This document shows positions 24,579 to 33,648 of a stretch of 64,000 bases of DNA, piece after piece. Each line of letters opens with the position of its first letter. The first letter of the stretch is position 1. Origin of the DNA: Brevundimonas intermedia. Its GTDB lineage: Bacteria > Pseudomonadota > Alphaproteobacteria > Caulobacterales > Caulobacteraceae. Where the stretch lies: assembly GCF_027922165.1 (NCBI RefSeq), contig NZ_BSFD01000002.1, forward strand, positions 292,874-356,873. The letters are read 5' to 3'. The position numbers and the translations under genes were made by a program. The notes under the pieces were generated by a model. It was not told where the DNA came from, did not search any database, and worked only from the letters and a program-made list of their open reading frames with translations.

Positions 24579-25306
24579 GTCTTGGCGCCTTGGGACGCGA
24601 CCCAGTCTTCATACCCCGCCGCGCGCAGTTCGCACGCCGGGCATTCGCCGCAGCCATAGCCCCAGGCGTGGCGATGCGTCCGATCGCCCTGATAGCAGGT
24701 GTGGCTGTCCTCGATGATCAGTTCGATCAGAGCCTCGCCCCCGATCCGATCCGCCAGTTCCCAGGTCTGCCCCTTGGTCAGCCACATCAGCGGCGTGTCG
24801 ATCACCACCGGCTTGTCCAGCCCCAGCGACAGAGCGCGCGCCATGGCTTCCATCGTCTCATGGCGGCAGTCGGGATAGCCGGAATAGTCGGTCTCGCACA
24901 TGCCGCCGACCAGCACCTCCAGCCCGCGCCGGTCCGCCAGGGCCGCAGCCGCCACCAGGAAGATCAGATTCCGACCAGGGACAAAGGTCGTCGGCAGGCC
25001 GCGCGCGTCCATCTCGATCTTGCGGTCGGCGGTCAGGGCGCTCTCCGCGATCCGGCCATAGCCGGTCAGGTCCACCACATGATCGTCGCCCAGCCGCTCG
25101 GCCCATTGCGGCAGGGCCGTCTTGATCCCGGCCCGTACCGCCTGGCGCGCCTCCATCTCGACCAGATGACGCTGGCCATAGTCGAAGCCGACCGTCTCCA
25201 CCCGCTGGAACCGCTCCAGCGCCCAGGCCAGGCAAGTCGCGCTGTCCTGCCCGCCGGAGAACAGAACCAGGGCCGATGTGGCGGTGTTTTCCAGGATAAC
25301 GCTCAT
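24575..25306 (-). CDS. queC: 7-cyano-7-deazaguanine synthase QueC
   Basis: 243 residues from the ATG at 25306 ([10 protein letters not shown]), preferred over an upstream start because homologues begin just before the PP-loop [13 protein letters not shown]. The C-terminal zinc motif is intact: CYQGDRT, then [13 protein letters not shown]. QueC makes preQ0 from 7-carboxy-7-deazaguanine using ATP and ammonia. It is first in the queC-queE-queD operon. The 209 bases upstream, shared with the divergent kinase gene, hold no preQ1 riboswitch that I can recognise. Confidence 0.93.
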   Translation of the reverse strand: MSVILENTATSALVLFSGGQDSATCLAWALERFQRVETVGFDYGQRHLVEMEARQAVRAGIKTALPQWAERLGDDHVVDLTGYGRIAESALTADRKIEMDARGLPTTFVPGRNLIFLVAAAALADRRGLEVLVGGMCETDYSGYPDCRHETMEAMARALSLGLDKPVVIDTPLMWLTKGQTWELADRIGGEALIELIIEDSHTCYQGDRTHRHAWGYGCGECPACELRAAGYEDWVASQGAKT

Positions 25307-25515
25307 GACAAATCTGCGGTCGGCCGGTCGGCCGCGCGCATGCACAAAGGGATAAGGACCCTATATGGGTCGGGGCGGCCTTCTACACCAGACCCGGCTT
25401 TGGCGCAAAACTTCGAATGACACCGCTGGTAACCGGCGAAACTTTTTGATCCGGCTTAACTAATCCGCAAGCGCTACCGGTGCATATGGAGCTCGAGTAA
25501 GGAGTTCCAGGCAGT

Positions 25516-27138
25516 ATGCCGATTATCGAGACCCTTTCAGAGCAGGCGCTGCCGGTCGCACCCTCGACCCTCGGCTGCCAAGTCCTCGCCCGGTTCGAAC
25601 GCGAACCGGACACGCTCGTTATTCCGGTCGTCGAGAACGACCGCCCCGTCGGCCTCGTCGAACGCACCGCCTTCCTGCAAAAGATCGCCGGCCGCTTCGG
25701 CCACGCCCTCTACGACGGGCGCCCCATCAGTTGCGCCATGGACCCTGAGCCGGCGGTCGTCGAAGGCGATGTCGAGATGGACGCCTTCTGCGACATCATT
25801 CTGAAGGGCGGCCCCGCCGCCCTGCTGCGTGGCTTCATCGTCACCAAAGCCGGCCGCTATCACGGGGTCGGCACCGCCGCCACACTGCTCAAGGTCGCCA
25901 CCGATCGCCAGCGCGCGCACGACGCCCTGATGGCCGACCAGGCCGCCATGCTCGACGACACCCGCGCCCAAGCCCTCGCCGCCGCACGCGCCAAGAGCCA
26001 GTTCCTGGCCATCATGAGCCACGAGTTGCGCACGCCGATGAACGGCGTGCTGGCCGTCGCCGAACTGCTGCGCCGCCAGCCCCTGAATGCGGCGGCCCAG
26101 GCCCATGTCCAGACCATCGTCGACTCGTCGGAAAGCCTGCTGCGCATTCTTCAGGACGCCGTCGATCTGTCGAAGGCCGAGGCCGGCGAGCTGGAGCTGA
26201 ACCCCGCCCCCACCCCGCTGCGCGCCGTCATGGACGACATCCAGGCCCTCTGGGAGCCGCGCGCGTCCCAGGACGGCGTCACCCTGATGGTGGGCTACGA
26301 GGGCGACACCGAACTGGCCGCCGTCATCGACGGCATGCGCCTGAAACAGGTGTTCAGCAATCTGATCGGCAACGCCCTGAAATTCGCTCGCAACGGCCTG
26401 GTCGAGGCCGGGCTCAAGGCCTGGGTCGAGGGCGATCAGGTCCGGATGGAGGCCCGTGTCCGCGACGACGGCCCCGGGGTGGACGCCGACCGCGTCGATT
26501 CCATCTTTGAACCCTTCGTCCATGGATCCGGCCCCGACGGCGCGGGTCTGGGCCTGTCCATCTGCCGCCAGGTGGTCGAACGAATGGACGGCCGTATCTG
26601 GGCCGAGAACAACAAGGGGCGCGGCGCCACTTTCGCCTTCGACCTGACCGCGCGACGCGCCGTCGCCGCCGTCGAGACGCCCTCGAACGTGTCGGACCTG
26701 TCTGAACTGAATCTTCAGTCGACGCCGCACATCCTCATCGTCGACGACAACGCCACCAACCGCGTCGTGGCCCAGGCCCTGTGCGAGATGTTCGGCTGCA
26801 GCTCCGAACTGGCCGAGGACGGGCTCGAGGCGCTCCAGGCCGTGCAGGAAAACCGCTACGACCTGATCCTGATGGACATCAAGATGCCGCGCATGGACGG
26901 CGTCCAGGCCACCCAGGCCATTCGCGCCCTGGACGGTCCCGTCAGCCGCATCCCCATCGTCGCCCTGACCGCCAACGCCGACCCGGAAGACGCCAAACAC
27001 TATCTGTCCGTCGGCATGGCCGCCGTGGTGGAAAAGCCGATCAAACCGGAACGCCTGCGGATGGCCATGAACGCCGCCTTGGCCAGCGCTGAACGGGGCG
27101 AACAACGCCAATCCACCTCCAGGCGTAAGGCGGGCTGA
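25516..27138 (+). CDS. Hybrid sensor histidine kinase with CBS-like N-terminus
   Basis: 540 residues with no membrane segment, so cytoplasmic. Residues 10-130 resemble a CBS-like sensory region (LVIPVVENDRPVGLVER). HisKA has the phospho-acceptor His169 in SHELRTPMNG. The HATPase domain carries NLIGNALKF, DDGPGVD and GLGLSICRQVV. A C-terminal receiver has DD at 410-411 and the acceptor Asp454 in LILMDIKMPRMDG. The kinase would pass phosphate to its own receiver and then to a phosphotransferase encoded elsewhere. No partner lies adjacent. The ATG follows AAGGAG. Caulobacterales have several such soluble hybrid kinases in cell-cycle control, but I cannot say which this is. Confidence 0.88.
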   Translation: MPIIETLSEQALPVAPSTLGCQVLARFEREPDTLVIPVVENDRPVGLVERTAFLQKIAGRFGHALYDGRPISCAMDPEPAVVEGDVEMDAFCDIILKGGPAALLRGFIVTKAGRYHGVGTAATLLKVATDRQRAHDALMADQAAMLDDTRAQALAAARAKSQFLAIMSHELRTPMNGVLAVAELLRRQPLNAAAQAHVQTIVDSSESLLRILQDAVDLSKAEAGELELNPAPTPLRAVMDDIQALWEPRASQDGVTLMVGYEGDTELAAVIDGMRLKQVFSNLIGNALKFARNGLVEAGLKAWVEGDQVRMEARVRDDGPGVDADRVDSIFEPFVHGSGPDGAGLGLSICRQVVERMDGRIWAENNKGRGATFAFDLTARRAVAAVETPSNVSDLSELNLQSTPHILIVDDNATNRVVAQALCEMFGCSSELAEDGLEALQAVQENRYDLILMDIKMPRMDGVQATQAIRALDGPVSRIPIVALTANADPEDAKHYLSVGMAAVVEKPIKPERLRMAMNAALASAERGEQRQSTSRRKAG

Positions 27139-27145
27139 TACGCCG

Positions 27146-28177
27146 TCAGTCCGGCCGGACCTCCAGCGTCTCTTCGTCCTCCTCGTCGTAACCGATCAGA
27201 CGAAGCGCACGCGCCTTCTGACCGTTCAACTCGGCCCAGCGCAGCAGCCCCTCCTCGCGGCCGTGGGTGATCCACACCTCATCCGGCTTCAGCTCTTCGA
27301 AGGTGGCGATCAGCTCGCTCCAGTCCGCGTGGTCCGAGATCACCAGGGGCAGCTCCACCCCCTTCTGGCGCGCCCGCGCTCTCACCCCCATCCAGCCGGA
27401 GGCGAAGGCCGTCACCGGATCGGCGAAACTGCGCGCCCACCGGTCCTGGATCGCCGACGGCGGGGCGATCACCACGTCGCCGCCCAGCGCCCCTTTTCCC
27501 AGACCGCGCGCCGGCAGGATGGGCCCCAGTTCGACCCCTTCGCGTTCATACAGGGCGTTAAGCCGCTCCATCGCCCCGTGGACATAGATGGGCCGCTCCC
27601 ACCCCGCCTCGCGCAGGCTCCTGATGATCCGCTGCGCCTTGCCCAAAGCATAGGCGCCGACCAGATGCGCTCGCTCGGGAAACTGACCCAGAGACCGGAC
27701 CAGCCGCCCGATCTCCTCCTCGGCCGGCGGATGGCGAAACACCGGCAGGCCGAAGGTCGCCTCCGAGATGAAGACATGACAGGGCGTGGGCTCGAACGCC
27801 GGGCAGGTCGGGTCCCGCCGGCGCTTATAGTCGCCCGACACCACTATGGTCAGGCCCTTCCACTTCACCTCGACCTGGGCCGAGCCCAGCACATGGCCCG
27901 CCGGGGACAGCCGCAGGTCCACCCCATTGATCGCGGCGGCTTCGCCGTATTCGACCCCCTGCTGTCGCCCCGCGAAATCGACGCCGTAGCGTTCGGCCAT
28001 GATGGCCAGGGTCTGGCGTGTGGCCAGGACCGCGCCATGCCCGGCCCGGGCGTGGTCCGAATGGCCATGGGTGATCACCGCCCGATCCACCGGCCGCACC
28101 GGATCGACGTAGAAGTCGCCCGGCGGACAGTACAGGCCGGCGGGCGTGGGGTGCAGCAGGTCTTCGGGGCGGATCAT
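27146..28177 (-). CDS. MBL-fold DNA exonuclease (ligase-associated type)
   Basis: 343 residues from the ATG at 28177 (MIRPEDLLHP); the reading frame extends upstream without support. The metallo-beta-lactamase motif is HGHSDHARAGHG. The RPVDRAVITHG, LSPAGHVLGSAQVEV and SGDYKRRRDP segments belong to the beta-CASP/SNM1-like exonucleases usually encoded beside an ATP-dependent DNA ligase. No ligase or helicase gene is adjacent here. The C-terminus ends in an acidic run (YDEEDEETLEV). It is convergent with the histidine kinase gene. Confidence 0.87.
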   Translation of the reverse strand: MIRPEDLLHPTPAGLYCPPGDFYVDPVRPVDRAVITHGHSDHARAGHGAVLATRQTLAIMAERYGVDFAGRQQGVEYGEAAAINGVDLRLSPAGHVLGSAQVEVKWKGLTIVVSGDYKRRRDPTCPAFEPTPCHVFISEATFGLPVFRHPPAEEEIGRLVRSLGQFPERAHLVGAYALGKAQRIIRSLREAGWERPIYVHGAMERLNALYEREGVELGPILPARGLGKGALGGDVVIAPPSAIQDRWARSFADPVTAFASGWMGVRARARQKGVELPLVISDHADWSELIATFEELKPDEVWITHGREEGLLRWAELNGQKARALRLIGYDEEDEETLEVRPD

Positions 28178-28256
28178 GGGACCGTAACGCTCTCGACGCC
28201 GTCGGGTCCCCCATCCATACAGGAGACGATCATCGGCTTCACGGGCGTCCCTTCGC

Positions 28257-28709
28257 ATGCACGACAGTTTCGTCGACACCATCCTGCCTCAGCTCGCGGC
28301 CGGGGCGGCCCACACCGGGGCCCTGGGCTTCGTCTTCGACGGGCTGCACGACGGCGAGCCTCGCATCCGCGTCCCCTGGCGCGAAGATCTGGTGGGGGAT
28401 CCGGACACGGGCGTCCTGGCCGGCGGCCTGGTCACCACCCTGCTGGACCATATCGGCGGCTTGGCGGTCTGGACCGCCATGGACGAGTTCCAGCCCATCG
28501 CCACCCTGGACCTGCGCGTCGACTATATGCGCGCCGCCCATCCGGGCGTGGATCTGCTGGCCCAGGCGAAATGCTTCCGCCTGACGCCCACAATCGCCTT
28601 CGTCCGCGCCTGGGCCTTCGAGGTCGATTCGTCGGACCCGGTCGCCGCCGCCCAGTCCGCCTATGTGCTGAACCGCACGCGCGCCGCGCGGGACGAGGTT
28701 GCAGCATGA
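28257..28709 (+). CDS. PaaI-type hotdog thioesterase 1
   Basis: 150 residues. The hotdog signature includes VLAGGLVTTLLDHIGGLAVW (catalytic Asp region) and ATLDLRVDYMRAAHPG. It is probably a cytoplasmic acyl-CoA or phenylacetyl-CoA thioesterase. Its stop overlaps the start of a second PaaI-type gene (ATGA at 28706-28709). The products may form a hetero-oligomer, which is inference from the tight coupling of two paralogues. Confidence 0.85.
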   Translation: MHDSFVDTILPQLAAGAAHTGALGFVFDGLHDGEPRIRVPWREDLVGDPDTGVLAGGLVTTLLDHIGGLAVWTAMDEFQPIATLDLRVDYMRAAHPGVDLLAQAKCFRLTPTIAFVRAWAFEVDSSDPVAAAQSAYVLNRTRAARDEVAA

Positions 28710-29098
28710 GCGACCTTCTCGACCGCATCCCCTACGCCCGTTTCCTGAACCTCCAGACCCTGGTCAGCGGCGACGAAGTCACCGTCATCCTGCCCTTCGC
28801 CGACCGGCTGATCGGCAATCCCATGCTGCCCGCCCTGCACGGCGGCTCGACGGCGGCCCTGCTCGAGATGACGGCCATGGCCCAGGTCGCCCTGGCCTTC
28901 CCCAGCCCGCGCCTGCCGCGCCCGATCAATGTCACGGTCGCCTATCTGCGCACCGGCCGACCGGTCGACGTCTTCGCCCGCGCCAGCATCAGCCGGGCCG
29001 GCCGCCGCGTCGCCCATGTCCAGGCCGAGGCTTGGCAGGAGGCCCGCAGCCAGCCCATAGCCTCCCTCACCGCCCACTTCCTGCTGGATAATCCCTAG
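28706..29098 (+). CDS. PaaI-type hotdog thioesterase 2
   Basis: 130 residues starting at the ATG overlapping the previous stop. The MLPALHGGSTAALLEMTAMA segment corresponds to the hotdog helix, with Glu in place of the Asp seen in the first paralogue. RPINVTVAYLRTGRPVDVFA follows. The enzyme presumably hydrolyses CoA thioesters. The sequence is only distantly related to the upstream partner. Confidence 0.84.
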   Translation: MSDLLDRIPYARFLNLQTLVSGDEVTVILPFADRLIGNPMLPALHGGSTAALLEMTAMAQVALAFPSPRLPRPINVTVAYLRTGRPVDVFARASISRAGRRVAHVQAEAWQEARSQPIASLTAHFLLDNP

Positions 29099-29187
29099 GG
29101 ATTTCCAGCGCCTCCGCTCCCTCGTCAAAAGCTTTACAAGACAAGGATCGACGAACGCCGCGTCTCGATGCGCGATTGCTTGAAAGA

Positions 29188-29230
29188 TTAACAAGACTCT
29201 ATCGAATATGGTTAAGCCGTGTTAAGATTC
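29188..29230 (+). promoter_or_regulatory. TTAA / GANTC cluster upstream of the 29266 gene
   Basis: Three TTAA half-sites (29188, 29212, 29222) and two GANTC sites (GACTC at 29195, GATTC at 29226) fall within 43 bases, in an AT-rich stretch. The last two TTAA are spaced by six bases rather than the usual seven of a CtrA box. This suggests a cell-cycle-controlled promoter. Confidence 0.35.
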
Positions 29231-29265
29231 ATCCATTGTAAACCTTAGTTTGAGGGGCTTTTCTA

Positions 29266-29616
29266 ATGGAACGGACTGAAGTCATCGCCAGCGTCGCCGG
29301 CGATCTGCACGCGACTGAACACGCCATCGACGCCGCCATCACCCAGGCGACCGTGCTGGTGCAATCCTTCATCGGCGCCCGCGCCGCCCTCTCGCTTTCG
29401 CCCGTCGCCGCCACGGCCTCGCAGGCCAAGGCCATGGAAACCATCGCCGCCCTCGCCGCCGCGCGCGAGTCCATCGTGGCCTGCCACGCCGAACTGCAAA
29501 AAGATCACCGCCGCCTGGGCTTCGGAACCTACGCCGCCGGTCCGATCGCAAAACCGGACGACTGGCTCGACCCCAAGGATGCTCGCTTGACCAGCCATCT
29601 CCGGTCGGTCGGGTGA
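29266..29616 (+). CDS. Small helical protein of unknown function
   Basis: 116 residues, no signal or membrane segment. It is mostly Ala-rich helix (ATEHAIDAAITQATVLVQSF, then SQAKAMETIAALAAARESI) with a proline/aspartate-rich tail (AKPDDWLDPKD). I do not recognise a domain. The upstream AT-rich region with TTAA and GANTC motifs suggests that expression is tied to the cell cycle, as for other small Caulobacterales proteins. Confidence 0.65.
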   Translation: MERTEVIASVAGDLHATEHAIDAAITQATVLVQSFIGARAALSLSPVAATASQAKAMETIAALAAARESIVACHAELQKDHRRLGFGTYAAGPIAKPDDWLDPKDARLTSHLRSVG

Positions 29617-29705
29617 ATTCTTGGTAAGCTTAGCAGACTGACATTTCCGCTTAACCGGAATTGGGTCATTATCGCCTCCGTGCACACAGCGCGGGGGCGA
29701 TTTGC

Positions 29706-30152
29706 ATGCTGAATGTAGGTTATGCGATCGCCGGTGGCGTCTTCATGGTTGGAATGACGCTGTTCGCTTTTCTAAAAGGCGGGATACGCGAGAAGATCGG
29801 CGCCGGAGTATACATAGCTGCTTGGTTTGGCTCGTTGGTTGCGCAAGAAAATCTCGGCTTCCGAGACTGGCCCTACAGTCTATTCGCAATCGATACCGCT
29901 ACTCTTGTCGTGTTTGTCGCCATCGCGTGGAGGTCCCCCCACGCTTGGCCTACCTGGGCCGCCGGCCTCCAACTGATAGCGGTCATGGGCCATATCATGA
30001 TCATGACCACGAATAAGGCGCCCACGACATCGATCTACACGGCCATGAATCTCATCGGCTACCTGATCATCGCCTGTATTGGCGTCGGCACCTTCTGGGT
30101 CTGGCAAGACCGCAAGGCCGCTACAGAATATGCGGAACGGACGATTAGGTAG
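29706..30152 (+). CDS. Hypothetical inner-membrane protein, four helices
   Basis: 148 residues from the ATG at 29706 (MLNVGYAIAGG). Four hydrophobic helices are visible: GYAIAGGVFMVGMTLFAF, IGAGVYIAAWFGSLVA, TLVVFVAIAW/GLQLIAVMGHIMIM and LIGYLIIACIGVGTFWVW. GC content is well below that of the neighbours, suggesting a recently acquired or orphan gene. No family is recognised. Confidence 0.6.
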   Translation: MLNVGYAIAGGVFMVGMTLFAFLKGGIREKIGAGVYIAAWFGSLVAQENLGFRDWPYSLFAIDTATLVVFVAIAWRSPHAWPTWAAGLQLIAVMGHIMIMTTNKAPTTSIYTAMNLIGYLIIACIGVGTFWVWQDRKAATEYAERTIR

Positions 30153-30203
30153 ATATTCCTAAGCCCCTCCCCTAAACTCCCCCGACTCACTGTCGGGATC
30201 CCC

Positions 30204-30839
30204 ATGCCCCTGTCGCACGCCAAACTGTGGAAGGCCGTGGACGCCCTGGCGCGGCGCGAGGGCTTGTCGCCCTCGGGGCTGGCGCGGCGGGCGGGGCTGG
30301 ACGCCACCAGTTTCAATCCATCCAAGCGGTTTGGCGCCGGCGATCCGCCGCGCCCCCGCTGGCCCTCGACCGAGAGCATGACCCTGATCCTCCAGGCGAC
30401 CGGGGTCTCCCTGGCCGATTTCGCGGCCTTGGCGGACGACGCGCCGGCGACCCCGGCCACCGTGCCCCTGCTGGGCCTGGCTCGGGCCGGTCTGGACGGC
30501 TTCTTCGACGATGCGGGCCTGCCGACCGGCGACGGCTGGGACCAGACCGAGCTGCCCCGCGTCAACGCCACCACCTTCAGCCTGCGGATCAGCGGGGATT
30601 CGATGGCGCCCCTGTACCGCGAGGGCGACCGGGTCATCGTCGACCGCGGCGACCCTGCCGTACGGCGCGGCGACCGGGTCGTAGTCCGACTGACTTCCGG
30701 CGAGGTGGTGGCCAAGGAGCTGACCGGCCTGACCGCCCGCGCCGCCACCCTGTCCTCGATCAACCCCGACTACCCGCCCCGCGTCGTGCCCCGGCGCGAG
30801 ATTGAATGGATGGCGCGCATCCTTTGGGTCAGTCAGTAA
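30204..30839 (+). CDS. HTH/S24-peptidase-fold transcriptional regulator
   Basis: 211 residues. The N-terminal 75 residues form a helix-turn-helix (LSPSGLARRAGLDATSF). The C-terminal half is a LexA/S24 peptidase fold with Ser133 in SGDSMAPLY and Lys171 in EVVAKEL as the dyad. Such proteins are repressors whose cleavage or signal binding relieves repression. No prophage genes are nearby, so it is probably a chromosomal regulator. A hairpin CCCGAC/GTCGGG (30181-30197) that contains a GACTC site lies just upstream of the ATG. A terminator follows at 30842. Confidence 0.82.
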   Translation: MPLSHAKLWKAVDALARREGLSPSGLARRAGLDATSFNPSKRFGAGDPPRPRWPSTESMTLILQATGVSLADFAALADDAPATPATVPLLGLARAGLDGFFDDAGLPTGDGWDQTELPRVNATTFSLRISGDSMAPLYREGDRVIVDRGDPAVRRGDRVVVRLTSGEVVAKELTGLTARAATLSSINPDYPPRVVPRREIEWMARILWVSQ

Positions 30840-30841
30840 AA

Positions 30842-30869
30842 GGCCCCGCCCGGCGAACCGGACGGGGCC
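30842..30869. terminator. Bidirectional terminator
   Basis: GGCCCCG (30842-30848) and CCGG (30850-30853) pair with CCGG (30858-30861) and CGGGGCC (30863-30869), with one mismatch and a CGAA loop. It lies three bases after the S24 gene. A second inverted repeat, CGGCGGCGGGA (30907-30917) with 30938-30948, lies between it and the convergent SH3 gene. Confidence 0.68.
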
Positions 30870-30972
30870 AGGCTCCAACGGCGAACCGCGAGCCTTGCGA
30901 CGGTACCGGCGGCGGGAACTGGACGGGGCATGAACGGTCCCGCCGCCGAAACGGTCTTGCCGAAAGCGACCC

Positions 30973-31443
30973 TTAGCGGGTCACATAGTTGGCGTTGACC
31001 CAACCGCCGCCGGCGATCTGGATCCAGTCGCCTTGCGAGGCGACGGCCGTGAACTGTTGACCGGCCGACAGGCTGCCCGCCTGGCGGAAGCCGGTGCCGG
31101 GGCCGCTGCGGATGCGCAGGTTCGTGCCGGCGCGATAGGTATTGGCGTTGGCTTGGGCTGCGGCGCGGGTGCGTTGCTGGTTGCAGCCGATGTAGGAGCC
31201 GGCCGCCGCGCCGGCGCCGGCGCCGACCACGGTCCCGGCCGTCCGCTCATTGCGCGCCAGGTTCGACCCCACCACGCCGCCGACCACGGCGCCGATCAGG
31301 GCGCCCGCGCGCTGGCGACCGCCGGGAGCGTCGCAGTTGGTCACGCCATTGGCCTGGGCCTGGGCGGCCATGGGGGCGGCGGTCACCAGGGCCGCCAGAG
31401 CCGCAGCCGTGGCCAGACCCGTCTTCAGAAACTTGCTCGACAT
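30973..31443 (-). CDS. Secreted SH3-domain protein with glycine zipper
   Basis: 156 residues from the ATG at 31443, which has a good AGGAGATA site; the frame extends upstream. A signal peptide ends near AAQAQA. Residues 60-100 are a glycine-zipper membrane-interacting segment (GALIGAVVGGVVGSNLA). The C-terminal 55 residues are a bacterial SH3_3 domain (NLRIRSGPGTGFRQAG, GDWIQIAGGGWV). It probably sits in the envelope and binds peptidoglycan or proteins. Confidence 0.8.
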   Translation of the reverse strand: MSSKFLKTGLATAAALAALVTAAPMAAQAQANGVTNCDAPGGRQRAGALIGAVVGGVVGSNLARNERTAGTVVGAGAGAAAGSYIGCNQQRTRAAAQANANTYRAGTNLRIRSGPGTGFRQAGSLSAGQQFTAVASQGDWIQIAGGGWVNANYVTR

Positions 31444-31532
31444 CACTGTATCTCCTGTCATCGGGTTTGCCGATGAGGACACAATGCCCGGCCGAACCTG
31501 AAGGCTCCCGGAGCTTCGCCGTTATTTTCGGT

Positions 31533-31910
31533 TCATCTTAGGGGCCGCAGGGCGCGTCGGCGTTCGATCAATCGGCGTGCGGCCTCGATGTCGCGCTCGA
31601 CCAGGTGCTTGCGGCGCACGAACTGGAAGTCCATCACCCGGGCCCACAGGTGCAACAGCCGATCCTGGGTGACGAAGACCGTGACCGCCTCCACCTTTGG
31701 CGGCGGCCCCCAGGCCTCGGACAGCTGGGCCAGATGCTGGGTTCCGGCGTCGTCGGGCAAGGGCTCGCATTCGACGATCCAGTCCCAGCCGCACAGCTCC
31801 GGACGGGCTGTAATCAATCCCAGAATCACGTCCAGAATTCTGTCCGCCGCGCCGCCTGAGACGAGGTCCATCGACAGGATTCGCGCGCGCTCGTCGATCT
31901 CGTATCGCAA
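31533..31910 (-). CDS. Conserved hypothetical protein downstream of lysK
   Basis: 125 residues if translation starts at the TTG at 31910 (LRYEIDERARIL). This TTG has a strong GGGGAGG site five bases upstream; an in-frame TTG at 31940 would give 135. It is a soluble alpha/beta protein with WDWIVECEPLPDDAG and VTVFVTQDRLLHLWA. No catalytic motif or known domain is evident. It starts about 60 bases after lysK on the same strand and may be co-transcribed. Confidence 0.62.
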   Translation of the reverse strand: MRYEIDERARILSMDLVSGGAADRILDVILGLITARPELCGWDWIVECEPLPDDAGTQHLAQLSEAWGPPPKVEAVTVFVTQDRLLHLWARVMDFQFVRRKHLVERDIEAARRLIERRRALRPLR

Positions 31911-31971
31911 CGTCGCCTCCCCGGCCACGCCGCCATCCAAGCCGAGCCGGGTTAAGAAGTCTTCCCCTAGG

Positions 31972-33645
31972 TCAGGCTTGCGCCAATTCGCCGCGCGCGC
32001 CCGCCTCGATCAGGGCGATGGTCTGCGGCAGGCCGTAAATGGCCGCGAACGAGCCGAAGCGCGGCCCCTGCGACGCGCCCAGCAGCACCTCGTACAGCGC
32101 CCCGAACCAGGCCCGCAGCGGCTCGAACTCATGCGCCTTGCCCACCGCATAGACCTCGTTCTGGATCAGCTCGCCGTCCGTCGTGTCCGCCGGCAAGGCC
32201 TTCAGCCGTTCCGCCAGATCCAGCAGCGCCGCCTTCTCCTTGTCGTCCGGCAGGCGATACGACTTCGAGGGCTTCACGAAGTCCTCGTAATAGTTCAGCG
32301 CCCGGTCCATCAGCTGGTCCAGCAGCGGCTCGTTCTCCGGCGTCGCCTCGGGCAGATATTTGGCGAAATAGGCCCACAGCTGGTCCTTGGTCGAGGCGTT
32401 GGCCACCCCCACCAGGTTCAGCAGCAGGGCGAAGGACACCGGCGAGGTATGGGTCGGCGGCTCGCCCGCATGGATCGACCAGACCGCGTTGTCGATCCGC
32501 TTGGCCGGCTCCTGGGTCTTGTAGCTTTCGATGAAGGCCAGATAGTCGTCGATGGCGCGCGGAATGACGTTGAAGTGCAGGCTCTTGGCCGACTTCGGCG
32601 ACTGGAACATGTACCAGCTCAGGCTCTCCGGCGTGCCGTAGCGCAGCCATTCGTCCATCGTCAGGCCGTTGCCCTTGGACTTGGAAATCTTCTTGCCTTC
32701 GATATCCAGGAACAGCTCATAGTTGAACCCCTCCGGCGGCGTCCCACCCAGGGCGCGACAGATCTTGCCGCTCTCGCGCACGCTCTCGATCAGGTCCTTG
32801 CCCGACATCTCGTAATCGACGTCCAGCGCGACCCAGCGCATGGCCCAGTCCGGCTTCCACTGCAGCTTCACATGGCCGCCCGTGACCGGCAGCTCGGTGC
32901 GGCCGCCTGCCGGGTCGTCGAAGACGATGGTCCCCTTCTCGACATTCCGCTCCAGCGTCGGGACCTGAAGCACATGGCCCGTGATCGGGCTGACCGGCAG
33001 GAAGGGCGAATAGGTCGCCCGCCGCTCTTCGCCCAGGGTCGGCAGCATGATGGCCATGACCGCGTCGAACCGCTCCAGCAGGGTCAACAGGGTCGCGTCG
33101 AAGACGCCGGACTTGTAGGTCTCGGTCGAGCTCATGAACTCGTAGTCGAAGCCGAACCCGTCCAGGAAGGCCCGCAGCCGCGCATTATTGTGCGCCCCGA
33201 AACTGTCGTGCGTCCCGAACGGATCGCGCACCCGGGTCAGCGACAGGTGCAGGTCCTCGCGCAGCATCTCCGGATTCGGCACGCCTTCCGGCACCTTCCT
33301 CAACCCGTCCATGTCGTCGCTGAAGGCGATCAGTCGCGTGCGCCAATGGTCGCCGGTCAACGCCCGGAAGGCGTTGCGCACCATGGTGGTCCGCGCCACC
33401 TCGCCGAAGGTGCCCATGTGCGGCAGGCCCGAGGGCCCGTATCCGGTCTCCAGCACCACCGGCCGCCGCAGGGCCTCGAACTTCGCCAGGGCCTCGTCGG
33501 CCTTGCCCGCATCGATCAACGCCCGCGCCTCGGCCCGCTCGCTCTCGCCCAGCCGCTTTTTCAGAACATGGGCCAGCAGATTGCGGGCTTGTTCGAACGG
33601 CCAGGACTTGGCCTCACGGGCGAGGATTTCGAGGTTCTGAAGCAT
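31972..33645 (-). CDS. lysK: Class I lysyl-tRNA synthetase LysK
   Basis: 557 residues. The HIGH-like motif is PHMG (residues 75-78, in GPSGLPHMGTFGE). The KMSKS-like motif is KISKS (319-323). Together they identify a class I LysRS rather than the common class II enzyme. It attaches lysine to tRNA-Lys; a tRNA-Lys(TTT) gene lies at 45899. The ATG at 33645 is chosen because the conserved N-terminus begins there (MLQNLEILAREAK). The frame extends upstream through a 25-bp perfect palindrome that starts four bases before the ATG. Confidence 0.93.
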   Translation of the reverse strand: MLQNLEILAREAKSWPFEQARNLLAHVLKKRLGESERAEARALIDAGKADEALAKFEALRRPVVLETGYGPSGLPHMGTFGEVARTTMVRNAFRALTGDHWRTRLIAFSDDMDGLRKVPEGVPNPEMLREDLHLSLTRVRDPFGTHDSFGAHNNARLRAFLDGFGFDYEFMSSTETYKSGVFDATLLTLLERFDAVMAIMLPTLGEERRATYSPFLPVSPITGHVLQVPTLERNVEKGTIVFDDPAGGRTELPVTGGHVKLQWKPDWAMRWVALDVDYEMSGKDLIESVRESGKICRALGGTPPEGFNYELFLDIEGKKISKSKGNGLTMDEWLRYGTPESLSWYMFQSPKSAKSLHFNVIPRAIDDYLAFIESYKTQEPAKRIDNAVWSIHAGEPPTHTSPVSFALLLNLVGVANASTKDQLWAYFAKYLPEATPENEPLLDQLMDRALNYYEDFVKPSKSYRLPDDKEKAALLDLAERLKALPADTTDGELIQNEVYAVGKAHEFEPLRAWFGALYEVLLGASQGPRFGSFAAIYGLPQTIALIEAGARGELAQA

Positions 33646-33648
33646 GGC

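Noticed and set aside
25307-25515. Possible preQ1 riboswitch upstream of queC
   Set aside because: I could not find the conserved preQ1-I or preQ1-II core sequence or pseudoknot pattern.
29211-29225. TTAA-N6-TTAA as a canonical CtrA box
   Set aside because: The spacing is six rather than seven bases, so it was reported only as part of a loose motif cluster.
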